Part shown: piece by piece, positions 13,457 through 21,102 of the stretch
How positions within the stretch are numbered: position 1 is the stretch's first letter
Layout: each line of letters starts with the position of its first letter
Assembly: GCA_012960835.1 (NCBI GenBank)
Contig: DUAL01000176.1
Coordinates: 1 to 21,122 of the forward strand
Length of the DNA: 21,122 nt
From: Flavobacteriales bacterium
GTDB taxonomy: Bacteria; Bacteroidota; Bacteroidia; Flavobacteriales; BACL11
Reading direction: 5' to 3'
Notes under the pieces: generated by a model
What the model was told of the DNA's origin: nothing
The model's input: the letters and a program-made list of their open reading frames with translations, nothing else
Databases searched by the model: none
Made by a program: the position numbers and the translations under genes

Positions 13457-14230
13457 ATGATTATAGAATTTTACAAATATCAAGGTACGGGTAATGATTT
13501 CATCCTAATTGATGATAGAGAGAATGAATTTAATATAGATGATAGGGGACTTATTTCAGCACTTTGCGAAAGGAGAATGGGTATTGGCGGGGATGGATTA
13601 ATCCTATTGCGTGAGCATGAGACACTTGATTTTGAGATGATTTATTTTAATGCGGATGGAAAACAGTCCAGTATGTGTGGTAATGGCGGTAGGTGTATAA
13701 TCGCTTTTGCTAATTTGCTTGAAATGGTTAAAACCAAAACTACTTTTATGGCAATTGATGGCGAGCATAAAGGAAAAATTACGGAAGAGGCAATCGCCTT
13801 GCAAATGCAAGATGTAAGTAAAATTGAAGGAGTGGGTGATGGCTTGGTGATAGATACTGGCTCTCCTCATTACATTGAAATGGTGGATGATTTGGAACAT
13901 CTTGATGTAAATAAAGAAGGGAGAAGAATTAGAAATTCCAAAGAATTTAAAAAAGAAGGAATAAATGTAAATTTTGTATTGGATGCTGCCCAGTTGCAAA
14001 TGCGTACTTACGAAAGAGGGGTAGAGGGTGAAACCCTAAGTTGCGGCACGGGAGTTGTAGCTACTGCAATTGCAATGCACTATGCCAATTGTATAGAAGA
14101 TAATCCGGTGAGTATTAAAACAAAAGGAGGGGAACTAACCGTTAGTTTTGAGGAGTTTAACGGAACTTATCGTAATATTTGGTTAATTGGTGAGGCTAGC
14201 ATGGTTTATGCTGGAGAATTTGAATGTTAA
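13457..14230 (+). CDS. dapF: Diaminopimelate epimerase
   Basis: The enzyme interconverts LL- and meso-diaminopimelate in the cytosol, feeding lysine and peptidoglycan synthesis. The 257 residues are close to the family norm of about 260-275. Motifs are YQGTGNDFILID (8-19), RRMGIGGDG (39-47), FNADGKQSSMCGNGGRC (64-80) with the first catalytic Cys74, GINVNFV (168-174), and YERGVEGETLSCGTGVVA (185-202) with the second catalytic Cys196. The two-base thiol mechanism is therefore intact. It heads a tight gene run; its last codons overlap the GNAT start by 7 bp. With mltG at the end of the run, the unit has a cell-wall flavour. Confidence 0.97.
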   Translation: MIIEFYKYQGTGNDFILIDDRENEFNIDDRGLISALCERRMGIGGDGLILLREHETLDFEMIYFNADGKQSSMCGNGGRCIIAFANLLEMVKTKTTFMAIDGEHKGKITEEAIALQMQDVSKIEGVGDGLVIDTGSPHYIEMVDDLEHLDVNKEGRRIRNSKEFKKEGINVNFVLDAAQLQMRTYERGVEGETLSCGTGVVATAIAMHYANCIEDNPVSIKTKGGELTVSFEEFNGTYRNIWLIGEASMVYAGEFEC

Positions 14231-14691
14231 AAGTAAAAGAAATAACGCTCCGCAGCTTAGAATTTACTGATTTAGATTTTCTGTTTGGATTAGAAAATGA
14301 CCGAACCCTTTGGAAGGTGAGCGGCACTACCACTCCTTTTTCAGAAAAACAATTAGCCAACTACATATGCCATGCCAAAGAGGATATTGCTATTGCTGGG
14401 CAGTTTCGTTTTGTGATTGATTTGGATACAGTGGCTATTGGCCTGATTGATTTATACGAGTATAACTGGCAAAAACAAAATGCGGGAGTAGGGATTGTAA
14501 TACTCAAAAAATACAGAAGAAAAGGCTTTGCCAAACAAGCATTGAAAGCTCTGATAAGGCATGCATGGAGAAAGTTAAGATTAAAGCAGTTGCACACGGG
14601 AATTTTCTCGGACAACAAAGCAAGTTTGGCTTTATTTAAAGCGGTTGGTTTCCAGAGGGTACGCAAAAACAATTATGTGCTGAATAGATGA
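14224..14691 (+). CDS. GNAT-family N-acetyltransferase (RimJ/RimL-like)
   Basis: The protein has 155 residues. The acetyl-CoA binding motif A is visible as GVGIVILKKYRRKGFAKQALKAL (88-110, with R-R-K-G-F-A), and motif B as IFSDNKASLALFKAVGFQRVRK (127-148). The N-terminus, ITLRSLEFTDLDFLFGLEND, is typical of the RimJ/RimL/SpeG branch. The substrate is unknown: ribosomal protein N-termini, polyamines and small amines are all possible. It overlaps dapF by 7 bp and the cytochrome gene by 4 bp (ATGA), so it is probably translationally coupled to both. Pairing of dapF, a GNAT and mltG is an arrangement I recall from Flavobacteriia, though it proves no shared pathway. Confidence 0.85.
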   Translation: MLKVKEITLRSLEFTDLDFLFGLENDRTLWKVSGTTTPFSEKQLANYICHAKEDIAIAGQFRFVIDLDTVAIGLIDLYEYNWQKQNAGVGIVILKKYRRKGFAKQALKALIRHAWRKLRLKQLHTGIFSDNKASLALFKAVGFQRVRKNNYVLNR

Positions 14692-16532
14692 AAAATATTG
14701 TAATTGCTCTCTTTTCTACACTCCTTTTATTCGCCTGCCAAAGAGGAGAAGTAAACAATTATACTCAGTACTTAAATCATAACGATACCGTAAAATATGT
14801 TGGAAAGCAAGAATGTAGAGTTTGTCATGCGGAGATTTATGATTCCTATATGCAAACAGGAATGGGGCAATCCTTTCATTTTGCGACAAAAGAGCATTCA
14901 GCATTAACAACTTCTGAAATGCCACTCATTCACGATTCTATTAAAAATTTATCCTATCAACCTTTTTGGAAAAATGACAGTTTATATCTGAAGGAATTCC
15001 GAATAAAAGGAAGGGATACCACTCATTTGCTCATTAAAAAAGTAAACTATAAAATAGGGAGCGGACAACATACCAATTCCCACTTATTTGAAATTAACGG
15101 CTATGTGCATCAAATGCCTTATACTTATTACACGCAAAGCGCAATTGCAGATTTACCTCCTGGTTTTGAAAAGGGAAATAATACGCGTTTCAGTCGTGAA
15201 ATTGGTTTGGAGTGCATGAGTTGCCATAATGCTTATCCTAATCATGTTGAGGGTTCACTTAATAAATACAATAGCATTCCTTCAGGAATTGATTGTGAAA
15301 GGTGCCATGGGCCGGGAGAAGTGCATGTAAAACAAAAGTTGGCTGGGCATATTATTGATACCTCAAAGTATATTGATTACACCATAGTAAATCCTGCAAA
15401 ATTGCCTTTGGACTTGCAGTTTGATGTGTGCCAAAGGTGCCACTTACAAGGTACGGCTGTGCTGGCTGAGGGAAAAACTTTTACGGATTTTAAGCCAGGA
15501 ATGCCCCTGACTGAGGTGATGGATGTTTATTTGCCAAAGCACAAAGATAGTGAGTCGTTTATTATGGCTTCTCATGTGGATAGATTAAAAGAAAGCGCTT
15601 GTTTCAAAACAGCCGAAATGACCTGTGTTAGTTGTCATAATCCGCACAAGAGCGTAACTACTTTGTCCGCTACTTATTTTGATAATAAGTGTATGCAATG
15701 TCATGAGGTTTGCAAGGAGGAGCAGACGCAAAATTGCACCTCTTGTCATATGCCAAAATCTTCTTCCACCGATATTATGCATGTTGCCATAACGGATCAT
15801 AAAATTGGTATTCATAATGATGTGAAAGCTGAAAAAGGAGCATTTTTAGGACTAATTGCTATCAATAATGCTAAGCCCACAAATCTGTCAAAAGCAAAGG
15901 CTTATTTAAAGCATTTTGAAAGTTTTGAAGCAAATCCTAATTACTTGGATAGTGCTTTTTATTTTCTGCAAAAAACATCCCCTTATTTTACTGTTTATGT
16001 GCAGTATTTCTACTTGAAACAAGATGATAAAGGATTGATAAATTTTGTGATGAATAATGAAGTAGATAGCACAAAATACAGCAATAGCAGTTTGGCCATG
16101 GCCTATAGCAGAGTAGGAGAGGTATTTGCTCGTAATAAGATGAGTAGTACTGCCGAAAAATATTTCAATAAAGCGACAGTACGCATGCCTTTTGTAATTG
16201 ATTATAAAATAAAACAGGGTGCTTTTTTGCTAAAACAAAAACAGTTATCAGCTTCTAAAATAGTTTTTTCTGATGCCTTAACGCTTAATCCAACTTTTAA
16301 AGAAATACACTTGAATTTAGGATATATTTCTTTGTTGGAGCATAATTTTGAAAAGGCAGATTTATATTTAAAACAGGCACTTGCACTTGATCCTGATTAT
16401 GTTTTGGCTTACGAAAATTTGGTGCTTTTGGCACAAATGCAAAATAAAATAGAGCAAGCAAAAGTATATCTCAATAAAATTTTAGAAATTGCTCCAGCAC
16501 ATAAAGCAAAAGAAATTTTACAAAAACTATAA
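14688..16532 (+). CDS. Multiheme cytochrome c lipoprotein with C-terminal TPRs
   Basis: The protein has 614 residues. A lipoprotein signal ends in LLFAC (Cys17). Seven CxxCH heme-attachment motifs are present: CRVCH (43-47), CMSCH (176-180), CERCH (203-207), CQRCH (248-252), CVSCH (313-317), CMQCH (335-339) and CTSCH (350-354). They are arranged as in cytochrome c554/doubled-CxxCH proteins. From about 465 to 614 the sequence turns into TPR-like helical pairs, for example IHLNLGYISLLEHNFEKADLYLKQALALDP. It is presumably attached to the cytoplasmic or outer membrane on the periplasmic or outer face and transfers electrons. No partner oxidoreductase is nearby, so donor and acceptor are unknown. 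The start overlaps the GNAT stop (ATGA), and mltG begins one base after its stop. Confidence 0.88.
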   Translation: MKNIVIALFSTLLLFACQRGEVNNYTQYLNHNDTVKYVGKQECRVCHAEIYDSYMQTGMGQSFHFATKEHSALTTSEMPLIHDSIKNLSYQPFWKNDSLYLKEFRIKGRDTTHLLIKKVNYKIGSGQHTNSHLFEINGYVHQMPYTYYTQSAIADLPPGFEKGNNTRFSREIGLECMSCHNAYPNHVEGSLNKYNSIPSGIDCERCHGPGEVHVKQKLAGHIIDTSKYIDYTIVNPAKLPLDLQFDVCQRCHLQGTAVLAEGKTFTDFKPGMPLTEVMDVYLPKHKDSESFIMASHVDRLKESACFKTAEMTCVSCHNPHKSVTTLSATYFDNKCMQCHEVCKEEQTQNCTSCHMPKSSSTDIMHVAITDHKIGIHNDVKAEKGAFLGLIAINNAKPTNLSKAKAYLKHFESFEANPNYLDSAFYFLQKTSPYFTVYVQYFYLKQDDKGLINFVMNNEVDSTKYSNSSLAMAYSRVGEVFARNKMSSTAEKYFNKATVRMPFVIDYKIKQGAFLLKQKQLSASKIVFSDALTLNPTFKEIHLNLGYISLLEHNFEKADLYLKQALALDPDYVLAYENLVLLAQMQNKIEQAKVYLNKILEIAPAHKAKEILQKL

Positions 16533-16533
16533 T

Positions 16534-17604
16534 TTGAAAAGAAGAAGAAAAAAGAGTAATTATCCGGCAATACGAAAGTTTGTGATTGCCTTTTTTGTAT
16601 TGGCTATTTTAGGTGGTTTTGGGATGGTTTACGAACTTTATTCCAGAGTTTATCAGCCTAATATTGTATTGCCTAATGATGCAAGTGAAAAGTATATTTA
16701 CATTCCTACTGCTGCTGATTTTTCGGATGTTGTAAAAGTGCTTTCTGAAAATGGATTATTGATAAATGCTAATTCCTTTAAATGGGTGGCAAACCGAAAA
16801 AATTACACCCAAAACATAAAACCAGGACGGTATTTTATCAATCGGGAATTAAACAATAATGAGCTGATTAATTTATTGCGTTCAGGAGAGCAAGTTCCCG
16901 TAAAAGTTACTTTTAATAATCTCAGAACAAAGCAGGCGTTGTCAGGAAAAATATCTGCTCAAATGGAGGCTGATTCTATTGCTATAATGGAACACTTAAA
17001 TGACACTGCTTTTTTACTAGAAACAGGATTAAATACTAATAATATAACCTCTTTATTTATTCCAAATACTTATGAATTTTATTGGAATACTTCTGCCAAA
17101 GCATTTTTAGAGCGCATGCAAAAGGAATACAATAAATTTTGGAATAAGGAAAGGTTAAAAAAAGCAGCTAGGATTGGGCTTACAAAATTTGAAGTATCTT
17201 CTCTTGCCTCTATTGTGGAAATGGAATCTTACAAAAAAGATGAGCGCCCAATTATTGCTCGACTATACCTTAATAGATTGAAGAAAAGAATGAAATTACA
17301 ATCGGACCCAACCATTATTTTTGCTATTGGCGATTTTTCCATAAGAAGGGTGCTAACCAAAGATTTGAAAATTGATTCTCCTTATAATACCTATTTACAC
17401 AAAGGACTTCCTCCTGGCCCTATCTGTATTCCATCCATTAATGCCATTGATGCAGTACTAAATGCAAGCAAAAATGATTACCTTTTTATGTGTGCAAAAG
17501 AGGATTTTTCGGGCTATCATAATTTTGCAAAAACAGCAAGAGAACATGGTAAAAATGCTAGAAAATACAGAAGGGCATTAAATAAACGAAAAATAATGCG
17601 CTAA
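16534..17604 (+). CDS. mltG: Endolytic murein transglycosylase MltG (YceG-like)
   Basis: An inner-membrane lytic transglycosylase that cuts nascent glycan strands and may set their length. With the start at TTG 16534 it has 356 residues, close to E. coli MltG (about 340). That start gives MKRRRKKSNY, a basic cytosolic tail, then one transmembrane helix (about 16-35). An in-frame ATG at 16489 would add 15 residues but overlap the cytochrome gene by 44 bp, so I prefer TTG. The YceG domain shows ASIVEMES (225-232) with the catalytic Glu, LYLNRLKKRMKLQSDPTIIF (244-263), SPYNTYLHKGLPPGPICIPS (282-301), and YHNFAKTAREHGKN. It ends the dapF run; the next gene has its own promoter element 6 bp later. 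Confidence 0.92.
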   Translation: MKRRRKKSNYPAIRKFVIAFFVLAILGGFGMVYELYSRVYQPNIVLPNDASEKYIYIPTAADFSDVVKVLSENGLLINANSFKWVANRKNYTQNIKPGRYFINRELNNNELINLLRSGEQVPVKVTFNNLRTKQALSGKISAQMEADSIAIMEHLNDTAFLLETGLNTNNITSLFIPNTYEFYWNTSAKAFLERMQKEYNKFWNKERLKKAARIGLTKFEVSSLASIVEMESYKKDERPIIARLYLNRLKKRMKLQSDPTIIFAIGDFSIRRVLTKDLKIDSPYNTYLHKGLPPGPICIPSINAIDAVLNASKNDYLFMCAKEDFSGYHNFAKTAREHGKNARKYRRALNKRKIMR

Positions 17605-17609
17605 TTTAT

Positions 17610-17617
17610 TAGTTTTG
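17610..17617 (+). promoter_or_regulatory. -7 promoter element of the phosphohexomutase operon
   Basis: TAGTTTTG matches TAnnTTTG and ends 24 bp before the ATG at 17642, within the 37-bp gap after mltG. It is the same octamer seen upstream of ndk. Confidence 0.45.
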
Positions 17618-17641
17618 CAAGATTAATAATTAAAGAAAACA

Positions 17642-19042
17642 ATGACGAAAATCAAGTTTGGAACGGATGGCTGGAGAGCTATAATTTCAAAAGAATATAC
17701 TTGCGATAATGTAGCAAGAGTAAGTATTGCAGTTGGGGATTGGCTAAATGAAAATAAGAAAAATCCAGTAGTTGTAATTGGGCACGATTGCCGTTTTGGA
17801 GGTGAGCTTTTTGCTGAAACAGCTGCTAAAGTATTAGCATCAAAAGGAGTATTGGTAAAAATTGCAAAAGGCTTTGTTTCTACTCCTATGGTTTCCTTGG
17901 GTGTAGTGAATGAAAAAGCATCTTTGGGTGTGGTGATTACAGCTTCTCATAATCCGCCAACTTATAATGGCTACAAACTAAAAGGTGATTTTGGTGGTCC
18001 GCTTTTACCTAATGATATTACGGCTGTTGAAAATAGAATTCCTGATGCTAATTCAGTAGATTATAATGCAATAAGTATGGATGATTTAGTTGCTGAAGGT
18101 AAGGTTGTTTATGTTGATTTAGAAGATATGTACTGCAAGCATGCTGAGGAAAGTTTTGATTTAGATGCAATTAATAATTCGGATATGAATTTTGCTTATG
18201 ATGCCATGTTTGGATCAGGAATGAATGCTGTAAAACGCCTCTTACCATCTGCCACTCTTTTGCATTGTGAGGACAATCCAGGATTTTTAGGAACTGCTCC
18301 TGAACCAATTCACAGGAACTTACAAGAGTTTTCTGATTTGATGAAAAACAATGATTTAGATTGTGGTTTAGCAACAGATGGAGATGCAGATAGAATTGGG
18401 CTTTACGATAGTAAAGGAAACTTTGTAGATTCTCATCATATTATTTTATTGTTGATTCACTATATGGTAAAATATAAAGGAATGTCAGGAAAGGTGGTAA
18501 CTGCATTTTCTTGCTCAGTAAAAGTAGAGCAAATATGTAAGAATTATGGGTTGGAACAAGAAACAGTTCAGATAGGTTTTAAGCATATTGCAGGAAAAAT
18601 GATTACGGAAGATGTGCTTTTAGGAGGAGAGGAGTCTGGTGGAATTGCTACGACAGGTCATATTCCTGAGCGTGATGGAATTTGGATGGGACTCATCCTT
18701 TTTGAATTTATGGCTAAATCAGGCAAATCACTAGAAGATTTAATTGCTGAGGTGTATGCAATTGTTGGTCCTTTTGCATTTGAGCGTATTGATTTACACA
18801 TTGATAATGATACTAAACTAAGAATTATTGAGGATTGTAAAGCAGGGAAATTCACACAGTTTGGAAAATACAAAGTGGATAGAATTGATACTACTGATGG
18901 CTTCAAATTCTTTTTTGATGAAGATACTTGGCTTATGATTCGTCCTTCAGGTACTGAGCCCGTTTTAAGAACTTATGCTGAAGCTTCAACTCAGGAAAAA
19001 GTATTTGATATTTTAGCTGATTGTAAAGCGACTATCCTCTAA
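17642..19042 (+). CDS. Phosphoglucomutase/phosphomannomutase family protein
   Basis: The protein has 466 residues and all four signature loops of the alpha-D-phosphohexomutase superfamily. The phosphoserine loop is TASHNPPTYNG (100-110, Ser102). The metal loop is DGDADR (246-251). The sugar-binding loop is GGEESGGI (328-335) and the phosphate-binding loop is RPSGTEP (434-440). The N-terminal FGTDGWRA (6-13) is also typical. It interconverts hexose 1- and 6-phosphates in the cytosol, feeding nucleotide sugars and glycogen. Glucose versus mannose preference cannot be decided by eye; phosphoglucosamine mutase is less likely given the GEESGG loop. It abuts the DUF2279 gene with no spacing. Confidence 0.93.
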   Translation: MTKIKFGTDGWRAIISKEYTCDNVARVSIAVGDWLNENKKNPVVVIGHDCRFGGELFAETAAKVLASKGVLVKIAKGFVSTPMVSLGVVNEKASLGVVITASHNPPTYNGYKLKGDFGGPLLPNDITAVENRIPDANSVDYNAISMDDLVAEGKVVYVDLEDMYCKHAEESFDLDAINNSDMNFAYDAMFGSGMNAVKRLLPSATLLHCEDNPGFLGTAPEPIHRNLQEFSDLMKNNDLDCGLATDGDADRIGLYDSKGNFVDSHHIILLLIHYMVKYKGMSGKVVTAFSCSVKVEQICKNYGLEQETVQIGFKHIAGKMITEDVLLGGEESGGIATTGHIPERDGIWMGLILFEFMAKSGKSLEDLIAEVYAIVGPFAFERIDLHIDNDTKLRIIEDCKAGKFTQFGKYKVDRIDTTDGFKFFFDEDTWLMIRPSGTEPVLRTYAEASTQEKVFDILADCKATIL

Positions 19043-19915
19043 ATGAAACATCTGTTTCTGATATTATTTTCTTTCTTAATTGTTTATTCTTCAGCTCAAC
19101 AAATTGACAAAAAAAAACAAAACAATCAAAAGTTAAAAATTTTACTAATTACTGAAGGCACAACTTATACCGCTACCCTTATTGCGCTTAATTCCCTTTG
19201 GTATAAGGATTATCCTAGAAGCAGTTTTCATTTTATAAATGATAATGGAGAATGGCTGCAAATGGATAAAATGGGACATATGACTTCTTCTTATTATATG
19301 GGAGTTGCTGGAATAAAGGCCTATAAATGGGCTGGAGTGAATGAAAAAGAAGCTATTTGGTATGGAGGGCTTTCAGGTAGTTTTTTTCTTACAGTAGTTG
19401 AAATTTTAGATGGTTTTTCAGCAGAGTGGGGTGCATCATCTGGCGATTTGATTGCCAATACAATGGGCTCAGCACTGTGCATATCACAAGCGCTTTTGTG
19501 GGATGAGCAAAAAATTCAATTAAAGTATAGCTACAATAAATCTTTTTGGGCAGATAAAAACCCAGAACAATTGGGGAAAAACCTGATTCAAAATATGCTG
19601 AAAGATTATAACGGGCAAAAATATTGGCTATCGTTTAATATCAAATCCTTATTAGAATTAGAAAACCATTTTCCATCATGGCTTTCTCTTTCATTAGGGT
19701 ATAGCGGCTATGGCATGAAGAATCCTTATCATGAGAATGGAGATCCTGAAAGAATGAGAGAATATTTTTTAGCATTAGATATTGATTTAAATAGAGTGCA
19801 AACAAAATCAAAATTTGTAAATTCTCTACTGCACACTTTTGGATTTGTAAAATTTCCAATGCCAACAATTGGTATAAGAGAGAAAAAAATATTTATTCAT
19901 CCATTATTTTTCTGA
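19043..19915 (+). CDS. DUF2279-like exported protein (YfiM-related)
   Basis: The protein has 290 residues. A Sec signal peptide covers about 1-18 (ends YSSA, then QQ), with no lipobox. The conserved block is NDNGEWLQMDKMGHMTSSYYMG (66-87) with a D-K-x-G-H centre, followed by a hydrophobic segment and EILDGFSAEWGASSGDLIANTMGS (120-143). This matches my memory of DUF2279, a predicted periplasmic or membrane-associated family of unknown function. The second half (150-290) is rich in aromatic and polar residues and ends in IFIHPLFF. The ATG follows the mutase stop directly, and its stop overlaps the next ATG by one base (TGATG), so it lies within an operon. Confidence 0.75.
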   Translation: MKHLFLILFSFLIVYSSAQQIDKKKQNNQKLKILLITEGTTYTATLIALNSLWYKDYPRSSFHFINDNGEWLQMDKMGHMTSSYYMGVAGIKAYKWAGVNEKEAIWYGGLSGSFFLTVVEILDGFSAEWGASSGDLIANTMGSALCISQALLWDEQKIQLKYSYNKSFWADKNPEQLGKNLIQNMLKDYNGQKYWLSFNIKSLLELENHFPSWLSLSLGYSGYGMKNPYHENGDPERMREYFLALDIDLNRVQTKSKFVNSLLHTFGFVKFPMPTIGIREKKIFIHPLFF

Positions 19916-20448
19916 TGAATCATAATTTCAAAACAGGAGACAGAGTGCTTTTTATCAATGAAAATGATAAGGGCACAATTTTGATGTTTATTGGAAATAC
20001 TAAAGTAAAACTACTCAATAGTCAGGGATTTGAACAGATGGTTTCAATAAATGAAATTATGCCTTTCCCAACCGATACACACGATACAAATGCTTATGGA
20101 AGTTACCATCCTATAGAGGATAACATGGAAGATTTACAACAAACAGATGATAATAAATTTATGCAATTTTCAAAAGATAAAATAAGCCATTTGGTATGTA
20201 AAGCCGATTTGCATATTGAGAATTTAGTAGAGCAGTACAGGCATTTAGAAAATTTTGAGATTATTCAAATTCAAAAAAACAGATGTGAGGATTGTATCGC
20301 TCTTGCAAAAGAAAAAGGAGTCCCTAGATTAAATTTGGTGCATGGGGTAGGGAAGGGGTCTTTAAAAAAAGAAATTCACGCCTTATTAAAAGCATACGGT
20401 TTACAATTTTCGGATGAGTACGGATTTACGGAAGTAATAATTTCTTAA
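19915..20448 (+). CDS. Small Smr-domain-like protein
   Basis: The protein has 177 residues. The N-terminal 50 form a KOW/SH3-like barrel pattern (FKTGDRVLFINENDKGTILMFIGNTKVKLLNSQGFEQMVSINEIMP). An acidic, low-complexity linker (about 51-90) follows. The C-terminal part resembles an Smr domain: KADLHIENL (96-104) in place of the usual LDLHG, then LNLVHGVGKGSLKKEIHALL (139-158) with the HGxGxG loop. Smr domains bind branched DNA or act as RNA endonucleases, including on stalled ribosomes. The barrel-plus-Smr form is common in Bacteroidota. The altered first motif leaves nuclease activity uncertain. It overlaps the DUF2279 stop by one base. Confidence 0.8.
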   Translation: MNHNFKTGDRVLFINENDKGTILMFIGNTKVKLLNSQGFEQMVSINEIMPFPTDTHDTNAYGSYHPIEDNMEDLQQTDDNKFMQFSKDKISHLVCKADLHIENLVEQYRHLENFEIIQIQKNRCEDCIALAKEKGVPRLNLVHGVGKGSLKKEIHALLKAYGLQFSDEYGFTEVIIS

Positions 20449-20461
20449 GTTTGCTGAAATT

Positions 20462-21049
20462 ATGAAAAAGATTTTTTTTATTTCTTGGTTTCTTTTTAAT
20501 GTTTCTGCTTTTTCTCAAAGTTCTGCATTTATTTATGGAGGAGGAAATCTGTGCGACAATGCGGGAACAATTGATGTAGAAATCAGTTTGGCAGGAACGC
20601 AACCTTGGAATATAGTTTATGCTATTGATGGAGTGAGCCAACCTTCTGTCTCTACTTCTAGCAATCCGCATATTATCCCAACTAAAATAGGGGGTGTTTA
20701 TACGGTAGTTTCTGTTTCGGATGCGGCGGGAATTGGTACTACAAGCGGGAGTGCAATTGTTACTATTTTGCAAGCACCAATTGCTCAATTTACAATAGAG
20801 CAGGATACACTTTCTTTCCTTTATCCTATCGCCAAATTTCGGGATAAAACCATTGGGGCTACTGCTTGGAAATGGAATTTTGGTGATCCACCTATTAATG
20901 GAACATCTGTTCTGCAAAATCCTGTGCATACTTTTGTCGATTCTATTGCTGTTTATCAAGTTACTTTAATTGCATCTGACATAAACGGATGCTCTAACAC
21001 CACCTTCCATCAAGTTTGGGTAAATGATGAATCTTACATTTATATTTAA
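20462..21049 (+). CDS. Secreted PKD-domain protein lacking a C-terminal sorting domain
   Basis: The protein has 195 residues. A Sec signal peptide covers about 1-19 (ends SAFSQ). An Ig-like beta domain (about 28-105) runs from NLCDNAGTIDVEISLAG to GSAIVTILQAP, a module common in Bacteroidota surface proteins. A PKD domain (about 108-188) follows, with FRDKTIGATAWKWNFGD (126-142), PVHTF and YQVTLIASDINGC. The chain ends VWVNDESYIYI and stops. In similar proteins this linker is normally followed by PNxFTPNxDGxND, the start of the type B type IX secretion sorting domain, which is absent here. It may be naturally short or have lost its end. It is 13 bp downstream of the Smr gene and only 53 bp from the terminal G4T4 tract. 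Confidence 0.8.
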   Translation: MKKIFFISWFLFNVSAFSQSSAFIYGGGNLCDNAGTIDVEISLAGTQPWNIVYAIDGVSQPSVSTSSNPHIIPTKIGGVYTVVSVSDAAGIGTTSGSAIVTILQAPIAQFTIEQDTLSFLYPIAKFRDKTIGATAWKWNFGDPPINGTSVLQNPVHTFVDSIAVYQVTLIASDINGCSNTTFHQVWVNDESYIYI

Positions 21050-21102
21050 TTAGCGAATTAACTTAAACAATAAAATTAAATCAATATAATTTTCATATTT
21101 CA

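Noticed and set aside
16489..16533. ATG start for MltG inside the cytochrome gene
   Set aside because: It would create a 44-bp overlap and a tail read from the cytochrome coding sequence; TTG at 16534 gives a normal basic N-terminus followed by the membrane helix.
20426..20959. 177-codon minus-strand frame opposite the PKD gene
   Set aside because: The plus-strand frame has a signal peptide and a clear PKD motif; the minus frame is basic, low complexity and has no recognisable fold.
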